Assembly: GCF_021191695.1 (NCBI RefSeq)
Contig: NZ_JAIWPT010000006.1
Coordinates: forward strand, 1 to 64,000
From: Proluteimonas luteida
GTDB lineage: Bacteria; Pseudomonadota; Gammaproteobacteria; Xanthomonadales; Xanthomonadaceae
Length of the DNA stretch: 64,000 bases
Reading direction: 5' to 3'
In this document: piece after piece, positions 48,563-57,683 of the stretch
Layout of the letters: every line of letters starts with the position of its first letter
How positions within the stretch are numbered: the first letter of the stretch is position 1
Made by a program: the position numbers and the translations under genes
The notes under the pieces: model-generated
What the model was told of the DNA's origin: nothing
Database searches by the model: none
What the model saw: the letters and a program-made list of their open reading frames with translations, nothing else

Positions 48563-50083
48563 ATGAACAGGAACATGAAATGGACAGTGCTGGCCGTCGC
48601 CGTGACCGCGGCGACCGCGGGCGTGGCCCAGGCCCAGAGCGTGGACTGGCGGATCGTCGACTACGACATCACCATCGACGACGTGCGCAACTACGAGACC
48701 AACGTCACCAACACCAATACCGAGGTCAACACCACGGTCAACGAGAACTTCGACTGGAACCAGAGCATCGACCAGTCGCTGACCGAGAACTACAGCATCG
48801 ACGTCAGCCAGAGCATCGACCAGAGCCTGACCGAGACCTACACGCTCGACGTCGCCCAGAGCCTCGACGAAGCGCACCGCATCCGCACCAACCAGGTCTA
48901 CGAGAACATCGAGCGTACCGAGAACGTGAACTCCGACGTCCGCCGCGAGCGCAACGAACACGGCGTGTCGGTGAACATCGACAAGGACATCTCGCTGAGC
49001 TCGGACATCGCCTTCAGCGGCGACCCGACGATCACCGGCAACATCGACCTGGACTCGGCGGCGATCGCGCTGATCGACAACCGCCAGTCGGTCAGCGGCA
49101 ACATCGGCCTCAACGACAAGCTCGACAACACCGCGTCGATCGATGGCGACGTCGGTTCCGAGGCGTCCGGCAACCTGGCGTTCAACGTCGCCGCCGGCGA
49201 CAACAACGTGCAGGACAACGCCGCGGCGCTGTCGGCGGCCGATGCCAGCTTCGCGTTCGGCCTCGCCGACGCCGAGATCTTCGTCAACCAGTCCGGCTCG
49301 GGCAACCTGACGATGAACGAGGGCGTGCGCAACGACGCCAGCCTCGGCGGCAACGCGTTCTCGGCCGCGTCGGGCAACATCGGCGTCAACGTCGCCGCCG
49401 GCAACAACAACGCGCAGAAGAACGCACTGGCCGCGTCGGTGGCGACCGCCGCCTACGCGCAGGCGACCGTCAGCTCCAACCAGTCGTCGTCGGGCAACGT
49501 CACCAGCAACCAGGGCAGCTACCAGAAGCTGACCGACACCGTGCAGGTTTCGCTCGCCGGCCCGGTGCGCGGCTTGACCCAGTCGGTCGGCATCGGTGCG
49601 TATGAAGGCCAGGCCAGCGGCAGCACCGCGTCCACCGGCAACGCCTACCAGCAGACCAACTTCTATGCCGACATGTGGCAGGGCGAGCTGCATCCGCATG
49701 GTCCGGTGATCGGTCACGCCGACTACGACATCGACAGCCAGGGCGCGGTCGCCAACCCCTACCGCCAGGGCGTGGGCGGGCTGGCGTTCGACACCGACTC
49801 GGAAGGCAGCTACTCGGGCAGCGAGTCCGGCGCACTGGGCTTCGTCGAACTGGGCTACAGCGACCTGCAGGCCAGCCTCAGCGGCACCGTGACGACCTCC
49901 CGCTGGGTGGCCGTGGCGGCGACCAACGACGCCAGCCTGTCGGGCAGCGCCTTCAGCCAGGCCTCGGGCAACATCGGCGTCAACGTGGCGGCCGGCACCG
50001 GCAACCTGCAGGCCAACAGCCTGTCGCTGGCCGTGGCCCAGCCGAGCACGGCGGCACCGCCGCCGACCAACGGCGGCGAGTAA
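48563..50083 (+). CDS. fapC: FapC-like major functional-amyloid subunit
   Basis: 506 residues. Signal peptide WTVLAVAVTAATAGVAQAQ. Residues 45-130 are an Asn/Glu-rich segment of short repeats (QSLTENYSIDVSQSIDQSLTE). Three amyloid repeats share ASGN(I/L)x2NVAAGxxNxQ and start near residues 201, 269 and 467. They are separated by linkers of 68 and 198 residues, as in FapC where imperfect repeats are joined by variable linkers. The protein has no cysteine, which is typical of secreted fibre subunits. Size and the protease, exporter and minor-subunit genes around it support the call. Two strong hairpins follow the gene. Confidence 0.78.
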   Translation: MNRNMKWTVLAVAVTAATAGVAQAQSVDWRIVDYDITIDDVRNYETNVTNTNTEVNTTVNENFDWNQSIDQSLTENYSIDVSQSIDQSLTETYTLDVAQSLDEAHRIRTNQVYENIERTENVNSDVRRERNEHGVSVNIDKDISLSSDIAFSGDPTITGNIDLDSAAIALIDNRQSVSGNIGLNDKLDNTASIDGDVGSEASGNLAFNVAAGDNNVQDNAAALSAADASFAFGLADAEIFVNQSGSGNLTMNEGVRNDASLGGNAFSAASGNIGVNVAAGNNNAQKNALAASVATAAYAQATVSSNQSSSGNVTSNQGSYQKLTDTVQVSLAGPVRGLTQSVGIGAYEGQASGSTASTGNAYQQTNFYADMWQGELHPHGPVIGHADYDIDSQGAVANPYRQGVGGLAFDTDSEGSYSGSESGALGFVELGYSDLQASLSGTVTTSRWVAVAATNDASLSGSAFSQASGNIGVNVAAGTGNLQANSLSLAVAQPSTAAPPPTNGGE

Positions 50084-50098
50084 CGCCGACCATGGTGT

Positions 50099-50130
50099 GA
50101 TACCCGGCCTGGCCCCCTTGGCCGGGTATC
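50099..50130 (+). terminator. first hairpin after the FapC-like gene
   Basis: GATACCCGGCC and GGCCGGGTATC form a perfect 11-bp stem with a 10-base loop, starting 15 bases after the stop. It lacks a T-run, so it may be an attenuator or a 3'-end stabiliser inside the operon. Confidence 0.65.
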
Positions 50131-50133
50131 CCC

Positions 50134-50173
50134 GGAAGCCCCGCGCCACATGCCCCGTGGCGCGGGGCCTTCC
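50134..50173 (+). terminator. second hairpin after the FapC-like gene
   Basis: CCCCGCGCCAC (50139-50149) and GTGGCGCGGGG (50157-50167) form a perfect 11-bp stem with a 7-base loop, extended by GGAAG and CTTCC across one bulge. It follows the first hairpin by only 3 bases. Confidence 0.65.
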
Positions 50174-50258
50174 TCGGACCCTGTTCATGCTCCCGACGCA
50201 CGTCGCGTAGCCGCGCTGCGGCCACCCTGCGGTCCGGGATGCTCCCAGCGGAGGCGTC

Positions 50259-50978
50259 ATGTTGCAGCGATCCCTGCGCGGGGCCGCGTTCGCGGCGCTG
50301 CCACTGCTGTGTGGTCTGTTCCTGTGCGCGCCGGATGCACGCGCGGCCGACGTCGCGTTCCACGGCATCCTGCCCAATGGCGCGGTGCACCGGGTTCCGG
50401 TGGAGAGCATGCGCGAGGCACGCTTCCGCCACCTCGTGCGCCAGCACACCGACTACAGCTGCGGCGCGGCGGCGCTGGCCACGGTGCTCAAGTACGCCTA
50501 CCGGCTCGACGTCGACGAGGCCACCGTCATCGAAGGGATGATGGGCCTGGCCGATCCGGACATCGTGCAGGCACGCGGCTTCTCGCTGCTGGACATCAAG
50601 CGCTATGTCGAATCGCTGGGCATGCGCGGGCGCGGCTATCGCGTCGACGAGGCCCGGCTGCGCGACCTGCGCGTTCCCGGCCTGGTGCTGATGGACGTGC
50701 GCGGCTTCCGCCATTTCGTGGTGCTCAAGCAGGTCGTCGGCGACATCGTCGAGGTGGCCGATCCGATCCTGGGCAACCGCAGCGTGCCGATGGCCGAGTT
50801 CCTCGAATCGTGGCCGTCGCGCGCCGTCTTCATCGTTATCGCCAGTGACTTCGACCGCAACACCGTGTTGCTGCAACCGGTCTCCCGCCCCAGCGCCCGG
50901 GCGCTGTTCGCGCGCCAGGGCCCGGTCACTGATGCCGAGCTGCTGGATTTCGGCTTCACCCATGCCGACCTGTTCTGA
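50259..50978 (+). CDS. fapD: FapD-like C39 cysteine peptidase
   Basis: 239 residues. C39 peptidases cleave leader sequences; in the fap system FapD is a periplasmic protease of the operon. Signal peptide FAALPLLCGLFLCAPDARA. The catalytic triad is visible: Cys68 in HTDYSCGAAALATVL, His152 in RGFRHFVVLKQV and Asp168 in VEVADPILG. There is no ABC transporter domain, unlike bacteriocin exporters. The ATG at 50259 has a GGAGG site. It follows the two hairpins by 85 bases. Confidence 0.88.
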   Translation: MLQRSLRGAAFAALPLLCGLFLCAPDARAADVAFHGILPNGAVHRVPVESMREARFRHLVRQHTDYSCGAAALATVLKYAYRLDVDEATVIEGMMGLADPDIVQARGFSLLDIKRYVESLGMRGRGYRVDEARLRDLRVPGLVLMDVRGFRHFVVLKQVVGDIVEVADPILGNRSVPMAEFLESWPSRAVFIVIASDFDRNTVLLQPVSRPSARALFARQGPVTDAELLDFGFTHADLF

Positions 50979-50990
50979 CGGAGCGCCATC

Positions 50991-51761
50991 ATGCGTGCCA
51001 TCACCCTGATTTCCACGATCTCGCTGGCCGTGCTCGTCCTGGCGGGCGTGCCGCGGCCATGTCACGCGCAGCAGCAGGCGTCCGCCCCGCAGCGCGCGGC
51101 GCTGCACGAGATCCCCGACGCCGAGCTCGGCGACATGCGCGGGCGCTACATCGTCGGCGACAACCGCATCGCCTGGTTCGGCGTGTCGATGGTGTCGACG
51201 TGGCTGACAGACAGCGGCCAGACCGTGCAGGGCGCGCTGCGGATCGGCTTCGACCTGTCCGCCGGCAGGCCGCAACTGCACTTCGAGCCGAGCGTGACGA
51301 TCACCGAGGGCGTGCCGGCGCCGGTCGCGTCGGGGACCCGGACCATCGACGCGTCTGGGCTGGGCAATGTCGACGGCCTGGTGCAGGCCATCCAGGTCGC
51401 CGGCGACGGCAACTACGCGCGCAACGGCACCACGCTGACCGTGCGCGACGGCGATGCGGCAACACCGGTCCCGGCGCTCGCCGGCAGCGCCAGCGCCAGC
51501 GCGCAGTCCGGCGGCGCCAGCGCGCATGCCGGATTCGACAACGGCGCGGCGCGCGTGCTGCTGCAGGTCGCGGGGCAGGGCGCCACAGAGCAGTGGATCG
51601 GCGCCAGCTCGGTCGGCCAGAGCATCCGCATCGCCGGCGACGGCCAAGCGGTCAGCAACCAGCTGCAGCTCGATCTGGTACGCCAGTCGCTGCCGTCGGG
51701 CCAGAACATCCACCAGAACGTGGCACAGGCGATCGCGATGACCCGCGGCGTCGGACTTTGA
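50991..51761 (+). CDS. fapE: FapE-like extracellular component
   Basis: 256 residues. Signal peptide ITLISTISLAVLVLAGVPRPCHA. The N-terminal part contains IPDAELGDMRGRYIVGDNRIAWFGVSM, a DMRGRY motif that I associate with FapE. A beta-rich C-terminal half has QAIQVAGDGNYARNG, VLLQVAGQGA and SIRIAGDGQAVSNQLQLDL, an echo of the amyloid repeat. It lies 12 bases after the fapD-like gene. FapE is a minor secreted fibre component in Pseudomonas. Confidence 0.75.
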   Translation: MRAITLISTISLAVLVLAGVPRPCHAQQQASAPQRAALHEIPDAELGDMRGRYIVGDNRIAWFGVSMVSTWLTDSGQTVQGALRIGFDLSAGRPQLHFEPSVTITEGVPAPVASGTRTIDASGLGNVDGLVQAIQVAGDGNYARNGTTLTVRDGDAATPVPALAGSASASAQSGGASAHAGFDNGAARVLLQVAGQGATEQWIGASSVGQSIRIAGDGQAVSNQLQLDLVRQSLPSGQNIHQNVAQAIAMTRGVGL

Positions 51762-51795
51762 GCCACGTCCAGCACGTCGATCCGGGAGGGGCACC

Positions 51796-53190
51796 TTGAA
51801 ATCGACATCACCATGCGCGCGAGGGCGGCTTGCCGTCGCGCTTGCCGTTGCCGTCGTCCCGTGCGGCCCCGCGCTGGCGCAGGAAGCGGTACCGGCCGAT
51901 GTACGGGACCACGCGCAGCAGGACCAGTCGCTGCCGGCATTGAGCGAAGCCGATCGCGCGGCGATGCAGCAGCTGCTGCAGGAACTGAACGCGCTCAAGC
52001 ACAGCTACGCGCAGGAAGTGCGCCGGCTGCGCGAGCTGGACATGCAGATCCAGGCGCTGCAGTCGCGCGTCGGCGGCCTTGCGCCGCAGGTCGCGCAGAC
52101 CGCCCCCGCACCGGCACCGCTGCCGCAGGCCGCCACCGCCGCGCCGCCGCCGGCAACCGCGCCCGCGCCCCGCGCCGAGGAAGGCTATGCCGGCACCGCC
52201 GAGGACGCGCAGCGCGCACAGGAGGCCGACACCCGCAGCGTCGCCGACGTCAAGCAGCAGAGCACCGCGCTGTTCAACCGCCGGCTGACGATCGAGAACG
52301 GCATCAGCTACAACCGTTACGACCGCAAGCAGCTCACGCTCAACGGCTTCCTCGCGCTGGATGCGATCTTCCTCGGCAACATCGCGATCGAGAACGTCGA
52401 GTCCGACACGCTCACCTACAACCTCGCCGCGCGCTGGGGCGTGTCGCCGCGTCTCAGCCTCAACCTCGACGTGCCCTACATCGCCCGCAAGACCGTCTAC
52501 CAGAAAGGCGGCGCCGGCGGCGCGGCGGCGGCGATCGCACAGGAGCAGACCGATGGCGCGGGCCTGGGCGACATCAACGCCAGCGCCAACTTCAAGCTGT
52601 CCGGCGAGCGTGGCGCATGGCCGGAGACCGTGCTCAACCTCGGCGTGACCGCGCCGACCGGGCGCGAGCCCTACGGCATCCCGTGGCGCGTGCTCGAGCG
52701 CGACGAGGACGAGTTCATCCGCTTCGCGGTGCCCGAGGAACAGCCGACCGGCAGCGGCCTGTGGCAGGCGACGGTCGGCCTGTCGGCGGTCAAGACCACC
52801 GATCCGGCGATCCTGTTCGGCAACATCGGCTACGTGCGTGCCTTCGCGCGCGACTTCGCCGATCTCGACAACAACCCGGCGACGGTCAATCCCGGCAGCG
52901 TGCGGCTCGGCGACGCCTACTACTTCGGCGCCGGCGTCGCGTTCGCGTTCAACGAGCGCACCAGCCTCAGCATCTCCTTCAGCGACCGCCTCAATGCCCG
53001 CGCGCGCACCCGTTACGAGGGCGCGGAGTGGGTCAAGCTGATCGGCAGCGACGCCAACGCCGCGACGCTGAGCCTGGGCGTCACCCACGCGATGACCCCG
53101 AGCGCGACGTTCGTCGGCGTGCTCGGCATCGGCCTGACCCCGGACGCGCCCGACTTCAGCCTGACGCTGAAGGTGCCGTACGCGCTGTAA
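51796..53190 (+). CDS. fapF: FapF-like outer-membrane amyloid secretion channel
   Basis: 464 residues starting at a TTG (51796) behind a strong GGGAGGGG site; no in-frame ATG would keep the signal peptide (LAVALAVAVVPCGPALAQ). Residues 50-95 form a coiled coil (LLQELNALKHSYAQEVRRLRELDMQIQALQSRV), then a Pro/Ala linker. A beta-barrel of about 300 residues follows, with alternating strands (RLTIENGISYNRYD, ATVGLSAVKTTDPAILFGNIGYVRAF) and the end LTLKVPYAL. This matches FapF: a trimeric barrel with an N-terminal coiled-coil gate that exports the Fap subunits. Confidence 0.85.
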   Translation: MKSTSPCARGRLAVALAVAVVPCGPALAQEAVPADVRDHAQQDQSLPALSEADRAAMQQLLQELNALKHSYAQEVRRLRELDMQIQALQSRVGGLAPQVAQTAPAPAPLPQAATAAPPPATAPAPRAEEGYAGTAEDAQRAQEADTRSVADVKQQSTALFNRRLTIENGISYNRYDRKQLTLNGFLALDAIFLGNIAIENVESDTLTYNLAARWGVSPRLSLNLDVPYIARKTVYQKGGAGGAAAAIAQEQTDGAGLGDINASANFKLSGERGAWPETVLNLGVTAPTGREPYGIPWRVLERDEDEFIRFAVPEEQPTGSGLWQATVGLSAVKTTDPAILFGNIGYVRAFARDFADLDNNPATVNPGSVRLGDAYYFGAGVAFAFNERTSLSISFSDRLNARARTRYEGAEWVKLIGSDANAATLSLGVTHAMTPSATFVGVLGIGLTPDAPDFSLTLKVPYAL

Positions 53191-53254
53191 CGCCATCGCG
53201 CCCGGTAGAGCGGGCCCAGGCCGCCGCGCACGCGGGCGGCGGCGGCGGCCCCGC

Positions 53255-54583
53255 TCAGCGCATCTCGTCCAGCGACACGCCGTGCTTGCGGCACAGCCGG
53301 TAGACGGTGACCCGCGACACGCGCAGCCGGCGCGCGCTGGCACTGACGTTGCAGCCGGTCTCGCGCAGCGCATCGAGCAGCGCCTGGCGTTCGGTGCGGG
53401 TGCGGTGATCGTCGAGCGCGACCACCTGCGCGCCGGCGGGACCGAGCTGCAGGTCCTGTGGCTCGATCAGCGCCTGTTCTGCGACCACGGCCGCGCGGCG
53501 CACGCGGTTGAGCAGCTCGCGGACGTTGCCGGGCCAGTCGTGCTCGCGCAGGCACCGCCGCGCCGCCGCGCTGAACCCGCGGGCCTGCACCGGATTGTGC
53601 GTGCGGAACGCATCGAGGAACTCCCTGGCCAGCAGTTCCACGTCGTCGCCGCGGGCGCGCAGCGGCGGCAACTGCAGGCGCAGCACGTCGAGCCGGTAGT
53701 ACAGGTCCTGGCGGAAGCGGCCCTGCGCGATCGCGGCATCGAGATCGACGTGGGTGGCCGCCAGCACGCGCACGTCGACATGCACCGGCCGCGAACTGCC
53801 GACGCGCTCGATCGTGCCTTCCTGCAGCACCCGCAGCAGGTTGGTCTGCGCGTCGAGCGGCAGGTCGCCGATCTCGTCGAGGAACACGGTGCCGCCGTCG
53901 GCCGATTCGAACAGGCCCAGGCGGCGCGTCGCCGCGCCGGTGAACGCACCGCGTTCGTGGCCGAACAGCTCCGACTGCACCAGCGTCGGCGCGATCGCGC
54001 CGCAGTTCATCGCGACGAACGGACGGTCGCGCCGCCGCGACAGGTCGTGCAGCGCGTGGGCCGCCAGTTCCTTGCCGGTGCCCGATTCGCCGGTGATCAG
54101 CACCGGCAGGTCGACCTCGGCGTAGCGGTGCAGCATCGCGCGCACGCCCAGCATCGCCGGACTGCGGCCGCCGATGCTGTCGATATCGCGGCGCGGCGCG
54201 GGTGCCGGCTCCAGTCGCGCCAGGGTCTCGGCCAGCCGCGCCTGGTCGATCGGCGCACGCAATGTGTCGCGGCAGCCGCGCAGCACACGTTGCCGCAGCG
54301 GATCGTCGTGGTCGGCGGGGTCGGACGCGTCCAGCAGCGCCAGCATCGGCAGCTCGGGATACTCGGACAGCGTGCGCTCCAGTGCGGCCAGCTGTCCCGG
54401 TACCACGCAGCGCAGGTCGGCGATGGCGATGACCACGTCGTTGCCGCGCATGCCGACCTGGCGCGCGCAGTCCAGCTGCACGGTGCGCAGTCGCCAGCCG
54501 TGTGCGGCGAACAGCGCCTGTTCGCGGGCGGAGGGCACCCCGAACCAGAGCGCGCAGTGGCGGGCCCCGTCGGCCGCGTTCAT
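53255..54583 (-). CDS. sigma-54-dependent activator (VpsR-like, Fis-type HTH)
   Basis: 442 residues. The N-terminal 130 residues are a receiver-like domain without a clear phospho-acceptor Asp pocket (VVIAIADLRCVVPGQL). The AAA+ domain has Walker A GESGTGKE, the sigma-54 contact loop GAFTGA (ELFGHERGAFTGA), Walker B GTVFLDEIGDLPL and DWPGNVREL. The C-terminus is a Fis-type HTH (CNVSASARRLRVSRVTVYRLCRKHG). The start is the ATG at 54583. It ends 64 bases after the fapF-like gene on the opposite strand, and the operon has a sigma-54 promoter, so it is the likely activator. Homologues control exopolysaccharide or biofilm genes. Confidence 0.9.
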   Translation of the reverse strand: MNAADGARHCALWFGVPSAREQALFAAHGWRLRTVQLDCARQVGMRGNDVVIAIADLRCVVPGQLAALERTLSEYPELPMLALLDASDPADHDDPLRQRVLRGCRDTLRAPIDQARLAETLARLEPAPAPRRDIDSIGGRSPAMLGVRAMLHRYAEVDLPVLITGESGTGKELAAHALHDLSRRRDRPFVAMNCGAIAPTLVQSELFGHERGAFTGAATRRLGLFESADGGTVFLDEIGDLPLDAQTNLLRVLQEGTIERVGSSRPVHVDVRVLAATHVDLDAAIAQGRFRQDLYYRLDVLRLQLPPLRARGDDVELLAREFLDAFRTHNPVQARGFSAAARRCLREHDWPGNVRELLNRVRRAAVVAEQALIEPQDLQLGPAGAQVVALDDHRTRTERQALLDALRETGCNVSASARRLRVSRVTVYRLCRKHGVSLDEMR

Positions 54584-54789
54584 GCCGGCGCATCCATCGG
54601 CGCGTCCCTGCCGCCCCGTGCCGGCGCATGGCGATTGCGCATGACCTCCCCCCCTCCGGACCGCATCTCCGCGGTCCGGTTCCAGCCCATCCAACGCCAT
54701 CGCGCCGGCAATCAGGACAGCGGCCCGGCCCGGCGCAGCCGGATCGGGCCGTCGCACGGCCTGAGACCGGGGCACGGCACACTCCCGCG

Positions 54790-55899
54790 ATGACCACCCG
54801 GGGCCCCGTCCGTCCGCCGCAACCGACCGCGATCAAGGGCCGTGGCTCGGCCTCGTGGGTGGCCGGCCGCTTCGAGAAGCGCAGCGCCGCGGCCGAGGAC
54901 GACGGCTGGGACAACCTGCAGGCGCTGCAGGACGAGGCCGGCGCGCCGGGGACGGTCGTTGTCGAGGAGCGGGCCCGCGGCATCGTCAGCCGCAACCGTT
55001 CCCCGGACGTCGGCTTCAGCCAGTCGGTGAATCCCTACCGCGGCTGCGAGCATGGCTGCATCTACTGCTTCGCCCGGCCCTCGCACGCGTACCTGGACCT
55101 GTCGCCGGGGCTGGATTTCGAGACCCGGCTGTTCGCCAAGACCAACGCCGCCGAACGCCTGCGCGCGGAACTGGCGCGGCCCGCCTACGTGTGCTCGCCG
55201 ATCGCGCTGGGCATCAACACCGATGCCTACCAGCCGATCGAACGCCGCTACCGCGTTACCCGGCAACTGATCGAGGTCATGGCCGAAACCCGCCATCCCT
55301 TCAGCCTGATCACCAAGAACGCCCTGGTGCTGCGCGACCTCGACCTGCTGGTGCCGTTGGCCGCGCAGGGGCTGGCGACGGTGCATTTCTCGGTCACCAC
55401 GCTCGACAACCGGCTCGCGGCGAAGATGGAGCCGCGCGCCGCGGCGCCGCACGCGCGGCTGCGGGCGATGCGCGCGCTGGCCGAGGCCGGCGTGCCGGTC
55501 GGGGTGATGGTCGCGCCGGTGATCCCGATGATCACCGACCATGAACTGGAGGCCATCCTCGGCGCCGCCCGCGAGGCGGGCGCGGGCTCGGCCGGCTACG
55601 TGCTGCTGCGCCTGCCGCACGAGCTGAAGACGCTGTGGCGCGAATGGCTCGAACTCCACTATCCCGAACGCGCCGCGCACGTGATGAGCCTGATGCAGCA
55701 GCTGCATGGCGGCAAGGACTACGACAGCCGCTTCGACCGGCGCATGCGCGGACGCGGCGTATTCGCCGATCTGCTGGCGGCGCGCTTCGCCCGCGCGCAC
55801 CGCGCGCTCGGTTTCGGCCGCCTGCCGCCACTGCGCAGCGACCTGTTCGTGCCGCCGCGTGCGCCGTCGCCGCAGGGGTCGTTGTTCGGGGACCTGTAG
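54790..55899 (+). CDS. PA0069-family radical SAM protein
   Basis: 369 residues. The iron-sulfur cluster motif is Cys86-x3-Cys90-x2-Cys93 (NPYRGCEHGCIYCFARP), of the same type as spore photoproduct lyase relatives. Other family features are KGRGSASWVAGRFE at the N-terminus, SPIALGINTDAYQPIE, VHFSVTTLDNRLAAKMEP and PHELKTLWREWLELHYPERA. The reaction of this family is not established. The start ATG follows the divergent sigma-54 regulator by 206 bases. Confidence 0.92.
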   Translation: MTTRGPVRPPQPTAIKGRGSASWVAGRFEKRSAAAEDDGWDNLQALQDEAGAPGTVVVEERARGIVSRNRSPDVGFSQSVNPYRGCEHGCIYCFARPSHAYLDLSPGLDFETRLFAKTNAAERLRAELARPAYVCSPIALGINTDAYQPIERRYRVTRQLIEVMAETRHPFSLITKNALVLRDLDLLVPLAAQGLATVHFSVTTLDNRLAAKMEPRAAAPHARLRAMRALAEAGVPVGVMVAPVIPMITDHELEAILGAAREAGAGSAGYVLLRLPHELKTLWREWLELHYPERAAHVMSLMQQLHGGKDYDSRFDRRMRGRGVFADLLAARFARAHRALGFGRLPPLRSDLFVPPRAPSPQGSLFGDL

Positions 55900-56114
55900 G
55901 GCCCGTCGCGCCATCGGGCGATCCGGTGCGGAGGAGGACGCTGCCGCGGTGCAGGGCCGGATCGGACATCGGGGAGTGGCCGGCGTGGCGGCATGCGGCC
56001 TTCGTGGTGCGGTGCCGGGCAGGGCGTCTTCACGCCGCGTGCACCTGGCGTCGACGCGCGGATTTCCTACACTGTGCGCCGCATTCGCGCCTTGCCGCCG
56101 CCAGCCACTCCCCG

Positions 56115-57218
56115 ATGTCCGATCCGTCCGCCTCGCGGTCCGCGCCCGATTCCGGCGCGGCGCCGCCGATCTTCGACCAGCCGCTGTTCGACCGGCTGCG
56201 CTCGGGCATCGCCGTGCTCGCGGCCGACGGCACCTGGCTGCAGGCCAATCCCGCACTGGGCTGCCTGCTGCGCGTTGACCCGGCGACGCTGGCGGGTGGG
56301 CCGGCCCACCGCACCGCGCTCGCCCCGGTCGCGGCGGAGATCGACGCCGCCGTGGCGCGCATCGCCGACGGCGGCGATGGCCTGCAGCTGCTGCCGGTCA
56401 CGGTGTCCACGGAAGACGGCGGGGACCGGCACCTGCAGCTCGACCTGCAGCCCTTGCCCGCCGGGCGCGCGGACGGCGCCACGCGCCTGCTGCTGCAGCT
56501 GCACGATGTCACCGCACAGCATGAACTCGAACGCCAGCAGGAAACGCTGGCCTTCGGCATCTCGCACGAACTGCGCGCGCCGGTGCGCGCGGTCGAGCAG
56601 TTCTCGCGGCGCCTGATCGCGCAGGGCGGTGGCGATGCCGTCGCGCAGGAACACCTGCAACGGATCTCCGGCGCCGCGGTCAACGCCGGCGGACTGATCG
56701 ATGCGCTGCTCGAATACATGCGGGCCGGGAAGTCGTCGCGGCCCGCGCGCGCGGTCGACATCAGCCTGCTCGGCGCGTGGGTCTGCGCCGAACTGCAGGA
56801 TGCCGAGCCCGCGCGCGCCGCGGACATCGCGATCGCGCCGGACCTGTGGGCCCTTGGCGACGAACACGCGATCAAGCAGATGCTCGGCAAACTGCTGCAC
56901 AACGCGTGGAAGTTCTCGTCGCAACGCGAGCGCGTATCGATCGCGATCGACGGCGAAGCCGTGGACGGCCGCATGCGGCTCACGATCCGCGATGCCGGCC
57001 GCGGTTTCGACATGCGCTATGCTGGCAAGCTGTTCGCCCCCTTCCGCCGCCTGCACAGCGCCGACGATGGCGGCGGCCATGGACTGGGCCTGGTGATCGC
57101 GCAGCGGCTTGCGCACGCGCAGGGCGGACGTATCCGGGTGCAGTCCGAGCAGGGGATCGGCAGCACGTTCTTCATCGACCTGCCGGCGGTGCCGGACGAA
57201 GGTGTTCCGCAGCAATGA
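56115..57218 (+). CDS. soluble PAS-type sensor histidine kinase
   Basis: 367 residues with no membrane segment. A PAS-like domain occupies about 20-130 (LRSGIAVLAADGTWLQANPALG, LHDVTAQHELERQQETLAF). The phospho-acceptor is His151 in GISHELRAPVRAVEQFS. The ATPase has an N box (LLHNAWKFSS), G1 (RDAGRGFDM), an F box (FAPFRRLHSADD) and G2 (GLGLVIAQR). The architecture resembles bacteriophytochrome-type kinases without the photosensory module. The stop overlaps the start of the next gene (ATGA), which identifies its partner regulator. Confidence 0.93.
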   Translation: MSDPSASRSAPDSGAAPPIFDQPLFDRLRSGIAVLAADGTWLQANPALGCLLRVDPATLAGGPAHRTALAPVAAEIDAAVARIADGGDGLQLLPVTVSTEDGGDRHLQLDLQPLPAGRADGATRLLLQLHDVTAQHELERQQETLAFGISHELRAPVRAVEQFSRRLIAQGGGDAVAQEHLQRISGAAVNAGGLIDALLEYMRAGKSSRPARAVDISLLGAWVCAELQDAEPARAADIAIAPDLWALGDEHAIKQMLGKLLHNAWKFSSQRERVSIAIDGEAVDGRMRLTIRDAGRGFDMRYAGKLFAPFRRLHSADDGGGHGLGLVIAQRLAHAQGGRIRVQSEQGIGSTFFIDLPAVPDEGVPQQ

Positions 57219-57649
57219 CCCGACACACGATCCTGCTGATCGAAGACAATCCCGACGATGCCGAACTGACCCGCATCGCCTTCGCCGAGGCCGGCATCGA
57301 CGGCCAGCTGGTCGTCGTCGGCGATGGCGCCGACGCGCTCGACTACCTGTTCGCCCGCGGCCGCCATGCCCAACGCGACGCCGCCGACCTGCCGTCGATC
57401 GTGCTGCTGGACCTCAACCTGCCCAAGCTCGACGGCCGCGAGGTCCTGCAGGCATTGCGCGCCAATCCGGCCACCCGCGGCCTGCCGGTGGTGGTGCTGA
57501 CCACCAGCACCGAGCCGTTCGACGTCGAGGCCAGCTACGCACTGGGCGTCAACAGCTACATCCGCAAGCCGGTGGATTTCGGCAAGTTCGTCGAAGTGGT
57601 CAAGCAGATCGGGCTCTACTGGCTGGTGCTCAACCACCCCCGAAACTAG
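57215..57649 (+). CDS. single-domain response regulator (Rcp1-like)
   Basis: 144 residues, a lone receiver. The acidic pocket is Glu10-Asp11, the phospho-acceptor is Asp66 in VLLDLNLPKLDGREVLQ, and TTSTEPFD and the IRKPVDFGKF lysine loop are in place. There is no output domain, so it acts by protein contacts or passes phosphate onward. The ATGA overlap with the kinase gene makes it the cognate partner. Confidence 0.94.
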   Translation: MTRHTILLIEDNPDDAELTRIAFAEAGIDGQLVVVGDGADALDYLFARGRHAQRDAADLPSIVLLDLNLPKLDGREVLQALRANPATRGLPVVVLTTSTEPFDVEASYALGVNSYIRKPVDFGKFVEVVKQIGLYWLVLNHPRN

Positions 57650-57654
57650 ATGTC

Positions 57655-57677
57655 GTCATTCGCCCAAGGCGAATGAC
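57655..57677. repeat. hairpin at the end of the kinase-regulator operon
   Basis: GTCATTCGCC-CAA-GGCGAATGAC has a perfect 10-bp stem and begins 6 bases after the regulator stop. It is a REP-like palindrome or a terminator without a T-run. Confidence 0.55.
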
Positions 57678-57683
57678 ACCGAC

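Noticed and set aside
48443..50449. A minus-strand open frame of about 670 codons opposite the FapC-like gene
   Set aside because: Mirror image of the repetitive amyloid codons, with no ribosome-binding site or domain.
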